Assembly: GCF_031432425.1 (NCBI RefSeq)
Contig: NZ_JAVKPH010000026.1
Coordinates: 1-58,403, forward strand
Source of the DNA: Ruixingdingia sedimenti
GTDB lineage: Bacteria > Pseudomonadota > Alphaproteobacteria > Rhodobacterales > Rhodobacteraceae
DNA: 58,403 nucleotides
Reading direction: 5' to 3'
Each line of letters starts with the position of its first letter. The stretch's first letter is position 1. The position numbers and the translations under genes are program-made. Positions 17,010 through 24,629 of the stretch are shown here, one piece after another. The notes below the pieces were generated by a model that saw only the letters and a program-made list of their open reading frames with translations, made no database searches and had not been told where the DNA came from.

Positions 17010-17106
17010 AGGTCACGTCCATATCTTTATCACTGGCCGCCGGGGCGGCATCATTCGTCAGAAAATGGCTTTCGGGGGCTGCTAACTCGGAACCAGGAAT
17101 CGGCAT
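16996..17106 (-). CDS. Possible 36-residue leader peptide before the GT2 gene
   Basis: An ATG at 17106 with GGGGTG about 5 bases upstream opens a 36-residue frame (MPIPGSELAAPESHFL...). It ends in TGA 14 bases inside the following glycosyltransferase gene. It lies just downstream of the promoter at 17126-17154, so it would be the first frame met on the transcript. It may couple translation to the glycosyltransferase, or be chance. Confidence 0.25.
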   Translation of the reverse strand: MPIPGSELAAPESHFLTNDAAPAASDKDMDVTYEGT

Positions 17107-17125
17107 AATCACCCCGACATCGCGG

Positions 17126-17154
17126 GTTGTATCGGCCCCCCTCTGATGGGTCAA
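17126..17154 (-). promoter_or_regulatory. Sigma-70 promoter for the minus-strand glycosyltransferase unit
   Basis: Read on the minus strand: TTGACC (17154-17149), exactly 17 bases, then TACAAC (17131-17126). The -35 matches 5 of 6 and the -10 matches 4 of 6 consensus bases. It lies about 117 bases before the GT2 ATG and in the only gap upstream of that unit. Confidence 0.6.
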
Positions 17155-17196
17155 GCATGGCCACGGGCCCCCTGTGGGCGGCTGCCCGCCGATTGG

Positions 17197-17856
17197 TCAT
17201 CCGGTCTTCATGTTGCGGTCATGATGGGCGATCGCGGCCTCGACATCGTCGTACATGGTCAGCGTGCCATCCTCGATCACCGCCGCCATCGTGCACAGCC
17301 GGCGCACCTCTGCCATCGAATGCGATACGAAGACCGCACCCGCATTCGACAGCCGTTCAAGGAACACTTCGGCGCTTTTCTTCCGGAAGGCCGCGTCGCC
17401 CGTCGCCGTCACCTCGTCCACCAGATAGGTGTCGAACCGCACGCCCATCGAGGTGCCGAACGCCAGCCGCGCCCGCATGCCCGACGAATAGGTGCGCAGC
17501 GGCAGGTGGAAATGCTGGCCGATCTCGGCGAAGTCCTGCACGAAGTCGATCAGCTCGTCGCTGTCGACCCCGTAGATCCGTGCGATGAACCGCACGTTCT
17601 GCGCCCCGGTCAACTCGGCATGGAAACTGCCGGCAAAGCCCACGGGCCAGGAAATCGTGCCGTCCGACACGATCCGGCCCGAGGTCGGGTCCATCGTGCC
17701 GGCGATCATGCGCAGAAGGCTCGACTTGCCCGCCCCGTTGCGCCCCAGAAGCGCGACCGACACGCCCGAGGGGAAGACCGCGTTGATGCGGTCGGCCACC
17801 GTCTTGCGCCGGCCCTCGGCGAAATAGATCTTGGTCAGGTTTTCCAGCCGGATCAT
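17197..17856 (-). CDS. kpsT: Capsular polysaccharide ABC exporter ATPase (KpsT type)
   Basis: A 219-residue single-domain ATPase that energises export of a finished polysaccharide through a KpsM-type permease. It has Walker A GRNGAGKSS at 38-46, the short signature YSSGM at 123-127 typical of KpsT/Wzt (instead of LSGGQ), Walker B FDTYLVDEV (141-149) and the switch histidine in FVSHSM (His178). The length matches KpsT and leaves no room for the C-terminal carbohydrate-binding domain of Wzt, so substrate-end recognition of the O-antigen type is not expected. It follows the KpsE-like gene by 7 bases. Confidence 0.92.
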   Translation of the reverse strand: MIRLENLTKIYFAEGRRKTVADRINAVFPSGVSVALLGRNGAGKSSLLRMIAGTMDPTSGRIVSDGTISWPVGFAGSFHAELTGAQNVRFIARIYGVDSDELIDFVQDFAEIGQHFHLPLRTYSSGMRARLAFGTSMGVRFDTYLVDEVTATGDAAFRKKSAEVFLERLSNAGAVFVSHSMAEVRRLCTMAAVIEDGTLTMYDDVEAAIAHHDRNMKTG

Positions 17857-17863
17857 CGGCAGA

Positions 17864-19660
17864 TCACCGCCTGTCGCGCACGCTGTAATAGACCAGCACC
17901 CCCGTGGCCCAGAAGGTCAGCAGAAAGAACCCTGCGATGCCGAGGATGATGAGCCGTTCGGGATATTGCGCCCGTTCGGCCAGCGTCGGGTTGATATGGG
18001 CGGCCAGATAGCGCGACTTGCGCTGCGCATCCGCCACCGCGGCGTCATAGCTTGCCATCGCGCCGCGATAGGCTTCTTCGGCGAAATGCTGTTCCACCGC
18101 CAGCCGTTCGAATTCCGCCACGAGGGTCGCGTAATCCTCGCCCCCCGGGCCCTTGCCGCCGACGCCGAACTTGCGCCGTTCGTCGTCGATGCGTTTCTGG
18201 ATCACGTCGATGCGCCGTTCCGCCTGCAGGATCCGGGGGTCGCCCTCGCGCGCGGTCTCGCGCACGAGGTCGAGTTCGATCAGCGCCTCGGCCAGCTGGC
18301 CCTGCAAGGTGTTGAGCAACCCCATCTGGCCCTGGATGTCGGCCGAGGGATCGACGATCTGCGTGCGCAGGCGGAATTCGGTCATCTGCTGGCGCGTAAG
18401 CGTCAGCCGCCCGACCGCGCGGTCCAGTTCCTCCTTGGCGTAGCGTGTCGCATCCTCGCGCGCGATCATCGACAGCGCGTTGATCATGCGGCTGCTTTCG
18501 TCGAAGATCGCCTGCGCGATCTTCTGCGCCTCTTCCGGGGTGAAGGCCAGCACCCGCAGCGTCAGAAGGCCCGTGCCGCTGTCGTAATAGACCTTCACCG
18601 CCCGGTCCCAGTAGGACAGCAGGTCCTCGATCGTGCCCGAGGGGTCGTAGGCGAAGACCGGATCCTCGGGCCAGGCGCGCGCATAGATCCGCCGCAGGTC
18701 GAGCGCGGCGTCGATCTTGCTGACCAGTTCCTGGCTGCGCACGAACTTGTAGAGGATGTCGGTGTCCGAACTGCTGGATCCCGAAAGCTGCCCGACCCCG
18801 CCCAGAAGCTCCAGCGGCGACTGGAATTCCTCCTTGCGGACGGAAAAGCCGACGGTCGAGGCATATTGGTCCACCGCGACCACCCAGAGGTAGAAGGCGA
18901 TGCACAGCATCGGCGCGACCACGGCCAGAAGGAAACTGGCGGCGATGCCCCAATGGCGCGGGCGCATATGGGCCTCGGCCGCGACCGGCCGGATGGAAGC
19001 CGTGCGCGGGGCCTGGGGCTGCGGGGCCTGCGGCGGACGCGGGCCGCCGGGCGGCGACGGGGCAAAGGCCGCCGGACCCGGCGCCGCCGCCCCGGGCGGG
19101 CGGAGCGCAGGCGCGCCGGGGGCCGGTTGCGGTGTGGCCGCCGGCGCTGCGGCGGGGGCGGCCGATGCCGGCTGGACGGCGGTGCCGGGCGATGGGGCCG
19201 CCTTGGCGGCACCCGCCGGCGGCGTGGCCGCAGGTTGCGGGGCCGCCCTCGCGGCGGGGGGGACCGCCGGGGGCTGTGGTCCTGTTGCAGATACCGGGGC
19301 AGGGGGGGGCGCCCCCCGCGCAAGCCCGGCCGTTGCCTGCGGTGCCGCGGCGGGGGCCGGGGTGTCGGCAGCCCCCGCCCCTGTCTGTCCCCCTGTCCGC
19401 GATGTCACGGCCGCGGCCCGTGCTTCGGTGCCCTCTGCCGGTGCCGCGGCTCCGGCCAGCCGCGCCCTGCGCCCGCCACGGGCCTCTTCGTCGCCCGCCC
19501 GCGCCCCGGGTCCCGCCGTGCCCGCGGCACCGCGGCGGCGGAGCCGTTCGGCCCTTTCCTCCGCGGTTGCGCGGGGGATGGGGGTGCGTGGGGTATCGGA
19601 TGACTGGCTCAAATCGGCCTCTGCTCTCGCGGCGTGAATTGCCTCGTTCTGCAAATCCAT
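17864..19660 (-). CDS. kpsE: Capsule export inner-membrane protein (KpsE/polysaccharide co-polymerase type) with long Ala/Pro-rich N-terminus
   Basis: A 598-residue protein. Residues ~40-230 are low-complexity Ala/Pro/Gly. A first membrane span (WGIAASFLLAVVAPMLCIAF) follows at ~238-260. A periplasmic domain with helical hairpin follows, including QYASTVGFSVRKEEFQSP, and then a C-terminal span (LIILGIAGFFLLTFWATGVL). This two-span plan is that of KpsE/BexC/CtrB adaptors bridging KpsMT to the outer-membrane exporter. Usual members are ~380-400 residues, so the N-terminal ~220 residues are an extra cytoplasmic arm. The annotated ATG has no ribosome site; a TTG at codon 17, preceded by an AGAGG-like site, is an alternative. 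The gene is divergent from kpsM. Confidence 0.85.
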   Translation of the reverse strand: MDLQNEAIHAARAEADLSQSSDTPRTPIPRATAEERAERLRRRGAAGTAGPGARAGDEEARGGRRARLAGAAAPAEGTEARAAAVTSRTGGQTGAGAADTPAPAAAPQATAGLARGAPPPAPVSATGPQPPAVPPAARAAPQPAATPPAGAAKAAPSPGTAVQPASAAPAAAPAATPQPAPGAPALRPPGAAAPGPAAFAPSPPGGPRPPQAPQPQAPRTASIRPVAAEAHMRPRHWGIAASFLLAVVAPMLCIAFYLWVVAVDQYASTVGFSVRKEEFQSPLELLGGVGQLSGSSSSDTDILYKFVRSQELVSKIDAALDLRRIYARAWPEDPVFAYDPSGTIEDLLSYWDRAVKVYYDSGTGLLTLRVLAFTPEEAQKIAQAIFDESSRMINALSMIAREDATRYAKEELDRAVGRLTLTRQQMTEFRLRTQIVDPSADIQGQMGLLNTLQGQLAEALIELDLVRETAREGDPRILQAERRIDVIQKRIDDERRKFGVGGKGPGGEDYATLVAEFERLAVEQHFAEEAYRGAMASYDAAVADAQRKSRYLAAHINPTLAERAQYPERLIILGIAGFFLLTFWATGVLVYYSVRDRR

Positions 19661-19713
19661 ACATAAATGGCACCGGAACTTCCAGCACCCGTTGCTGGCG
19701 GACGGAGATCCCG

Positions 19714-20511
19714 ATGGCTGAGAATATCGTGAACGTGGCCCCCAGGCGCCGTTTCCGCATGCCGCGCACCATCGCCGCGCTGATGCTGCGCGAGATGTCG
19801 ACGACCAACGGCCGCTCGCCCGGCGGCTATCTTTGGGCGGTGCTGGAACCGGTGCTGGCGCTGGCGCTGCTGTCGGTGGTGTTTTCCTACATGTTCCGCA
19901 CCCCGGCGCTCGGCGTGAACTTTCCGCTGTTCTACGCCACCGGCTATCTGCCGTTCATGTATTACAGCGAGTTGAACGCCAAGATCGCCACCTCGATCCG
20001 GTTTTCCCGGCCCCTGCTGGCCTATCCTACCGTGACCTTCGTCGATGCGCTGATCGGGCGGTTCCTGGTGACGTCGATGACGCAGATGCTGGTCGCCTAT
20101 ATCATCCTGACCGGGATCCTGACGCTGTTCGACACCCGCACGATCCTGTCCTTTCCCCCGATCTTCCTGGGCTTTGCGATGGCGGCGGCACTGGGGCTCG
20201 GGCTCGGTACGCTCAACTGCTATCTGTTCTCGGCCTTTCCGGCCTGGGAACGCGCCTGGGGCGTGCTGACGCGGCCCTTGTTCATCATTTCCTGCATCCT
20301 CTTCACGTTCGAGGCGGTGCCGGAATCGGCCCAGCAGATCCTGTGGTTCAATCCGCTGGTGCATGTGACCGGCACCGTCAGGTCGGGCGTCTATGCGACC
20401 TATGACGCGGCCTATACCTCGCCGCTCTACGTATTCGGCATCTCGGCGCTGGCGCTGGCCCTGGGGCTGGCGCTGCTGCGCGGCAGCCACCGGGCCTTCG
20501 TCAACGAATAG
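19714..20511 (+). CDS. kpsM: Capsular polysaccharide ABC exporter permease (KpsM type)
   Basis: A 265-residue ABC-2 type permease with six hydrophobic segments between ~40 and 258. The conserved N-terminal LMLREMSTTNGRSPGGYLWAVLEP stretch holds the cytoplasmic gating helix typical of KpsM. ATG 19714 has ACGGAG 6 bases upstream. It transports the polysaccharide across the inner membrane with KpsT. Unusually for the family, it is transcribed away from kpsE-kpsT, with only 53 bases between the two starts, so both directions must share regulatory DNA. It ends 7 bases before a convergent RTX gene. Confidence 0.92.
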   Translation: MAENIVNVAPRRRFRMPRTIAALMLREMSTTNGRSPGGYLWAVLEPVLALALLSVVFSYMFRTPALGVNFPLFYATGYLPFMYYSELNAKIATSIRFSRPLLAYPTVTFVDALIGRFLVTSMTQMLVAYIILTGILTLFDTRTILSFPPIFLGFAMAAALGLGLGTLNCYLFSAFPAWERAWGVLTRPLFIISCILFTFEAVPESAQQILWFNPLVHVTGTVRSGVYATYDAAYTSPLYVFGISALALALGLALLRGSHRAFVNE

Positions 20512-20518
20512 ACGGGGA

Positions 20519-23500
20519 TCAGAGAAGGAAATCCCCCGCCGTCAACCCGGCCACTCCCGCGACGAGAACCGTGAAATCCGCGATCCCGTCGCCGTTCGCA
20601 TCGCCCTGCACCAGCCAGCCGGTGCCATTCTGCGCCGCGCGCAACTGGCCCGCGGCGGTGAAGGCCGCGTCGCCGACGAACACGAAGGCCTGATCGCCCG
20701 CCAGATCGGCCCGTGCGTCGATGGCCGACAGGTCGATGCGGTCCTCGCCCGGGGTGAAATCGGTGATCGTGTCGTGCTGCCGCCCGCGGCTGTCGGCGAG
20801 GCCGCGGAACACGAACACGTCATTGCCCGCCCCGCCGGTGAGCGTATCTGCCCCCGGCCCGCCGATCAGCGTGTCATCGCCGACGCCACCCAGAAGCAGG
20901 TCATCGCCCGTGCCGCCGCTCAGAAGGTCGTTGCCCGCGCCGCCTTCCAGCAGGTCGTTGCCGTCCTCGCCGTTCAGCGTGTCATCGCCATCTCCGCCGC
21001 GGAGCGTGTCGTTGCCAAGGCTGCCGAAGAGGGTGTCGTCGCCCGCGCCGCCATCGGCGATGTCATCGCCGGCGCCGCCCGCGATCCAGTCGTTGCCGTT
21101 GCCGCCGTTCAGCAGGTCATCGCCCGCGCCGCCGTCCAGCCGGTCGCCGCCGTCCTCGCCGTTCAGCGTGTCGTTGCCGTTGCCGCCCAACAGCGTATCG
21201 TCGCCGGTGCCGCCGAACAGGGTGTCGTTGCCCTCGCCGCCATCGGCATGGTCGTTGCCGGCCCCCCCCGCGATCCAGTCGTTGTCCCCCTGGCCGAAAA
21301 GGCTGTCGTCGCCCTCGCCGCCGTCCATCCGGTCGGCCCCCGTGCCGCCCCACATGGTGTCGCGGCCATCACCGCCCAGCATCAGGTCGTTGCCGCCGCC
21401 GCCGGTCATGCGGTCGTCGCCTGCGCCGCCTTCGAGCCGGTCGTGGCCGCCCTCGCCCGCCAGCGCATCATTCCCGTCGCCGCCCAGTAGCGTATCGTTG
21501 CCCAAGCCGCCGAACAGGGTGTCGTCGCCCTCGCCGCCGTCGGCATGGTCGTTGCCGATCCCCCCCGCGATCCAGTCGTTGTCCCCCTGGCCGAAAAGGC
21601 TGTCGTCGCCCGCGCCGCCGTCCATCCGGTCGGCCCCGGTGCCGCCCTCCATCGTGTCTTGACCCTCGCCGCCCAGCATCAGGTCGTTGCCGTCGCCGCC
21701 GAACATCAGGTCGTTGCTGCGCCCGCCGCTCAGCCGGTCGTTGCCCGCGCCGCCCTCCAGCAGGTCGTTGCCGTCCTCGCCGTTCAGCGTGTCGTTGCCG
21801 TCGCCGCCCAGGAGCGTGTCATTGCCGGTGCCGCCGAAAACGGTGTCGCTGCCCGCACCGCCATCGGTGAGATCGTGGCCCGCGCCCGCGGCGATCCAGT
21901 CGTTGTCGCCTTGCCCCAGGATGCTGTCGTCGCCCGCGCCGCCGTCCATCCGGTCGGCCCCCGCGCCGCCTTCCATCGTGTCTTGACCCTCGCCGCCCAG
22001 CATCAGGTCGTTGCCATCGCCGCCGAACATCAGGTCATTGTCGCGCCCGCCGCTCAACCGGTCGTTGCCTGCGCCGCCGTCCAGCAGGTCGTTGCCGTCC
22101 TCGCCGTTCAGCGTGTCGTTGCCGTCGCCGCCCAGGAGCGTATCGTCGCCGGTGCCGCCGAAAACGGTGTCGCTGCCCGCACCGCCATCGGCGTGGTCGT
22201 TGTTGGCTCCTCCCGCGATCCAGTCGTGGCCGTCGCCGCCCAGGATCAGATCATTGCCCGCGCCGCCGTCCATCCGGTCGGCCCCCGCGCCGCCCTCCAT
22301 CGTGTCGTGGCCGTCGCCGCCCAGCATCAGGTCGTTGCCCTCGCCGCCATCGAGCGTGTCATCGCCCGTGCCGCCATCGAGCCTGTCGTTGCCGATGCCG
22401 CCGGTCATCAGGTCGTTCCCCGCCCCGCCGGTCAGCCTGTCGTTCCCCGCGCCGCCGTCCAGCAGGTCGTCGCCGCTCTCGCCGGCCAGCGTGTCGTGGC
22501 CCGCCCCGCCCAGAAGCGTGTCGTCCCCGAGACCGCCGAACACGGTATCGTTGCCGTCGCCGCCATCGGCGAAATCATTGCCGGGGCCGCCCGCGATCCA
22601 GTCGTTGTCGCCCTGGCCCAGAAGACTGTCGTCGCCCGCGCGGCCGTCCAGCCGGTCGTCCCCGGCCCCGCCTTCCAGCGTGTCGTTGTCAGGTCCGCCG
22701 ATCAGCGTGTCGTTGCCCGACAATCCGGCCAGCAGCGCCCGCCCCGTTCCCGCGGCCATCTGATCCGCGCGCGCGGTGCCATAGACCATGTTCTCGGGCC
22801 CCCTGACCTGAAATCTTGCGGTGTTGAACAGGACCGCATCGGTGAATGCATTGACGGGAATGGGCTTGCGGTCGGTGCTGGTGATGTCCAGCACCTCGTC
22901 GCGGAACGTGATGCGCGCGCCTTCGGCGGTGGTCTCGATCAGCAGCTGCATATGGCTGCGTAGCATCGGGTAGGCCGACAGGTCAATGCGATCGCGCCCC
23001 GGCTCGAAGTCGAGGATATGGTCGGTCGCGCCGTCCGGGGTCAGCACGAAGATGTCCGCCCCGGGCCCGCCGGTCATCCGGTCGGCGCCGGTGCCGTCGA
23101 TGAGGATGTCGTCGCCCGCGCCGCCGAACAGCTGATCGTCGCCGTCGCTGCCCGACAGGATGTCGGCGCCAGCGGTGCCGGTCAGCAGATCGGGGCCGAA
23201 ACCGCCGGTCCGCGTCACGCCAAGGGGGCCCATCGCGGCCTCCAGCGCCGTCACCCCGGTCTCGCTGCCCGAGGCGACGAAGATGCGCAGCACCCCGCCC
23301 GCCCCCGCCGCCGCGGCGATGGCGCTGACATTCGCCAGCGTGGTGCCGGTGGTATCGGCAAGGCTGCCCAGATGCAAAAGCCGCCCGTCCGGCAGCAGGG
23401 TGAAAAGGCTGATCCCGTCATCCGCGCCCCCCGCCAGCACGAACACCCGGTCCCCGACCGTCACCGTTTCCACCACCGACAGGCGCTGGAAACGGGTGTC

Positions 23501-24346
23501 GAGGCTGTCGATCACATGGTCGCGCGGGGTCAGCGTGCCGTCGGGGCGGATCTGGAACACGGTCAGCGAGGAACTGCCCGCCGCGCCGAGGATCGCATAG
23601 CTTTCCCCGCCCGTTTCCACCACCGCCAGCGCCGAGGGCAGGGAAAAGCCGATGCCGCTGTCCACCCCCGTCACCGACAGAAGGTCGAGCCGCCCGCTCG
23701 CGCCGATGCCGTAGACCGCCAGCCGCTGCCCGGATTCCGATGCGGCCAGCAGCAGATCCACCCCGCCCGCCCGCGCGGTGGCCAGCCGGTCGGGCTGCGC
23801 CGCGCCGGGGGCCGGGGCTTCTGCGGCGGCGGGGCCGCCGATCTGGCGCAGGCTGGCGGCGGGGCCGGACAGGTCGTAGACTACCGGCGTCTCGTGCCCC
23901 GCGCGCCCGGCGAACGCGTAAAGGCGGCCGTCGATGCCGGCGGCGGTGACGGAAACCAGATCGCCCGCAAAGCCCGATGCATCCGCCGGGCGGATCCGCG
24001 CCCCGATCGCCCCGCTGCCGTCCAGCCGGTAGATCGCGCCGGAAACCCCGGTCATCCCCACCGGCAGGATCAGCCGGCCATCGGCCGTATCCACCAGACC
24101 GAGCCGCGGCACCCCCAGATGGCCCACGCCGCTGCGATAGCTTTCCTGCGACAGCACCCCCAACGCGCCCGCGGGATCGACCGAAAAGGCGCTGAGCCCC
24201 CCGCCCGCCCGCGTCACCGCATAAAGCCGCAGCCCCGCCGCGGTCTCGACCAGTTCGAGATCGGTGATCCCGGTGATGAAATTCGTGATGCCACCCGCAA
24301 AGGTGGTCATATGGCGAAAGACTGCCATTTCCTGCCCCCAACCCAT
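20519..24346 (-). CDS. Giant RTX protein with N-terminal propeller-like region
   Basis: A 1275-residue predicted secreted protein. The first ~380 residues contain repeated blade-like units (e.g. LRLYAVTRAGGGLSAFSVD, SSLTVFQIRPDGTL, DGISLFTLLPDGRLLHLG), suggesting a beta-propeller. A first small RTX block follows (DILSGSDGDDQLFGGAGDD). From ~540 to ~1180 there is an unbroken register of glycine-aspartate nonapeptides (GGxGxDxLx) that bind calcium. The C-terminus (about 1185-1275) is the serralysin-type domain with FTPGEDRIDLS and the terminal hydrophobic AGDFLL, the type I secretion signal. There is no Sec signal. The start is uncertain: Met7 and Met13 are alternatives. No enzyme motif was recognised; adhesion or matrix binding is plausible. 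Confidence 0.85.
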   Translation of the reverse strand: MGWGQEMAVFRHMTTFAGGITNFITGITDLELVETAAGLRLYAVTRAGGGLSAFSVDPAGALGVLSQESYRSGVGHLGVPRLGLVDTADGRLILPVGMTGVSGAIYRLDGSGAIGARIRPADASGFAGDLVSVTAAGIDGRLYAFAGRAGHETPVVYDLSGPAASLRQIGGPAAAEAPAPGAAQPDRLATARAGGVDLLLAASESGQRLAVYGIGASGRLDLLSVTGVDSGIGFSLPSALAVVETGGESYAILGAAGSSSLTVFQIRPDGTLTPRDHVIDSLDTRFQRLSVVETVTVGDRVFVLAGGADDGISLFTLLPDGRLLHLGSLADTTGTTLANVSAIAAAAGAGGVLRIFVASGSETGVTALEAAMGPLGVTRTGGFGPDLLTGTAGADILSGSDGDDQLFGGAGDDILIDGTGADRMTGGPGADIFVLTPDGATDHILDFEPGRDRIDLSAYPMLRSHMQLLIETTAEGARITFRDEVLDITSTDRKPIPVNAFTDAVLFNTARFQVRGPENMVYGTARADQMAAGTGRALLAGLSGNDTLIGGPDNDTLEGGAGDDRLDGRAGDDSLLGQGDNDWIAGGPGNDFADGGDGNDTVFGGLGDDTLLGGAGHDTLAGESGDDLLDGGAGNDRLTGGAGNDLMTGGIGNDRLDGGTGDDTLDGGEGNDLMLGGDGHDTMEGGAGADRMDGGAGNDLILGGDGHDWIAGGANNDHADGGAGSDTVFGGTGDDTLLGGDGNDTLNGEDGNDLLDGGAGNDRLSGGRDNDLMFGGDGNDLMLGGEGQDTMEGGAGADRMDGGAGDDSILGQGDNDWIAAGAGHDLTDGGAGSDTVFGGTGNDTLLGGDGNDTLNGEDGNDLLEGGAGNDRLSGGRSNDLMFGGDGNDLMLGGEGQDTMEGGTGADRMDGGAGDDSLFGQGDNDWIAGGIGNDHADGGEGDDTLFGGLGNDTLLGGDGNDALAGEGGHDRLEGGAGDDRMTGGGGNDLMLGGDGRDTMWGGTGADRMDGGEGDDSLFGQGDNDWIAGGAGNDHADGGEGNDTLFGGTGDDTLLGGNGNDTLNGEDGGDRLDGGAGDDLLNGGNGNDWIAGGAGDDIADGGAGDDTLFGSLGNDTLRGGDGDDTLNGEDGNDLLEGGAGNDLLSGGTGDDLLLGGVGDDTLIGGPGADTLTGGAGNDVFVFRGLADSRGRQHDTITDFTPGEDRIDLSAIDARADLAGDQAFVFVGDAAFTAAGQLRAAQNGTGWLVQGDANGDGIADFTVLVAGVAGLTAGDFLL
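20812..22735 (-). repeat. RTX repeat array with ~324-bp higher-order units
   Basis: An in-frame tandem array of 27-bp (9-codon) repeats. Blocks begin at recurring NDWIAGG/HDWIAGG units whose Trp codons lie at 22598, 22220, 21896, 21572, 21275 and 21086. Spacings are therefore 378, 324, 324, 297 and 189 bp, all multiples of 27. The two middle blocks are close to identical in DNA. Confidence 0.9.
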
Positions 24347-24629
24347 GCACCCCCGTGCAGGGCAGAGACTGGCCCGGGCCGGCGGGCAGGGGGGGCCGGG
24401 AATGGGGCGAAAACGGGGCGTTTCGGAACAATGCGACGGGCCGGACCCGCCGGGAGCGGATCGTTGCCCCCGCCCTGCGTCAGAGAGATGGGGCCCGGCA
24501 CCCGCGGTATCGCCGGTGCCGGGCGGCCCGGGGGCGAAATAGCGGATTGCCGAACCCCGCCGCCGTCAGCGGGATGCAGACGCCCGCGCCCGCGGCATCG
24601 CCGATGCGGGCCTGTCGGGCCCGCCGGGG
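24347..24629. other. Gap between RTX genes with inverted repeats and a possible gene-end remnant
   Basis: These 283 bases hold no gene. A 9-bp inverted repeat, CCCGGCACC (24494-24502) / GGTGCCGGG (24515-24523), could act as a terminator or transcript-processing site for the upstream metalloprotease. At 24545-24625 the minus strand resembles the last codons of the metalloprotease gene (shared CGGCGGCGGGGTTCGGC), as if a second, decayed copy of that gene end lay downstream. Confidence 0.4.

Noticed and set aside
20812..22735. CRISPR-like periodicity
   Set aside because: Repeats are 27 bp and in frame throughout one coding sequence, with no spacers. They encode RTX calcium-binding nonapeptides.
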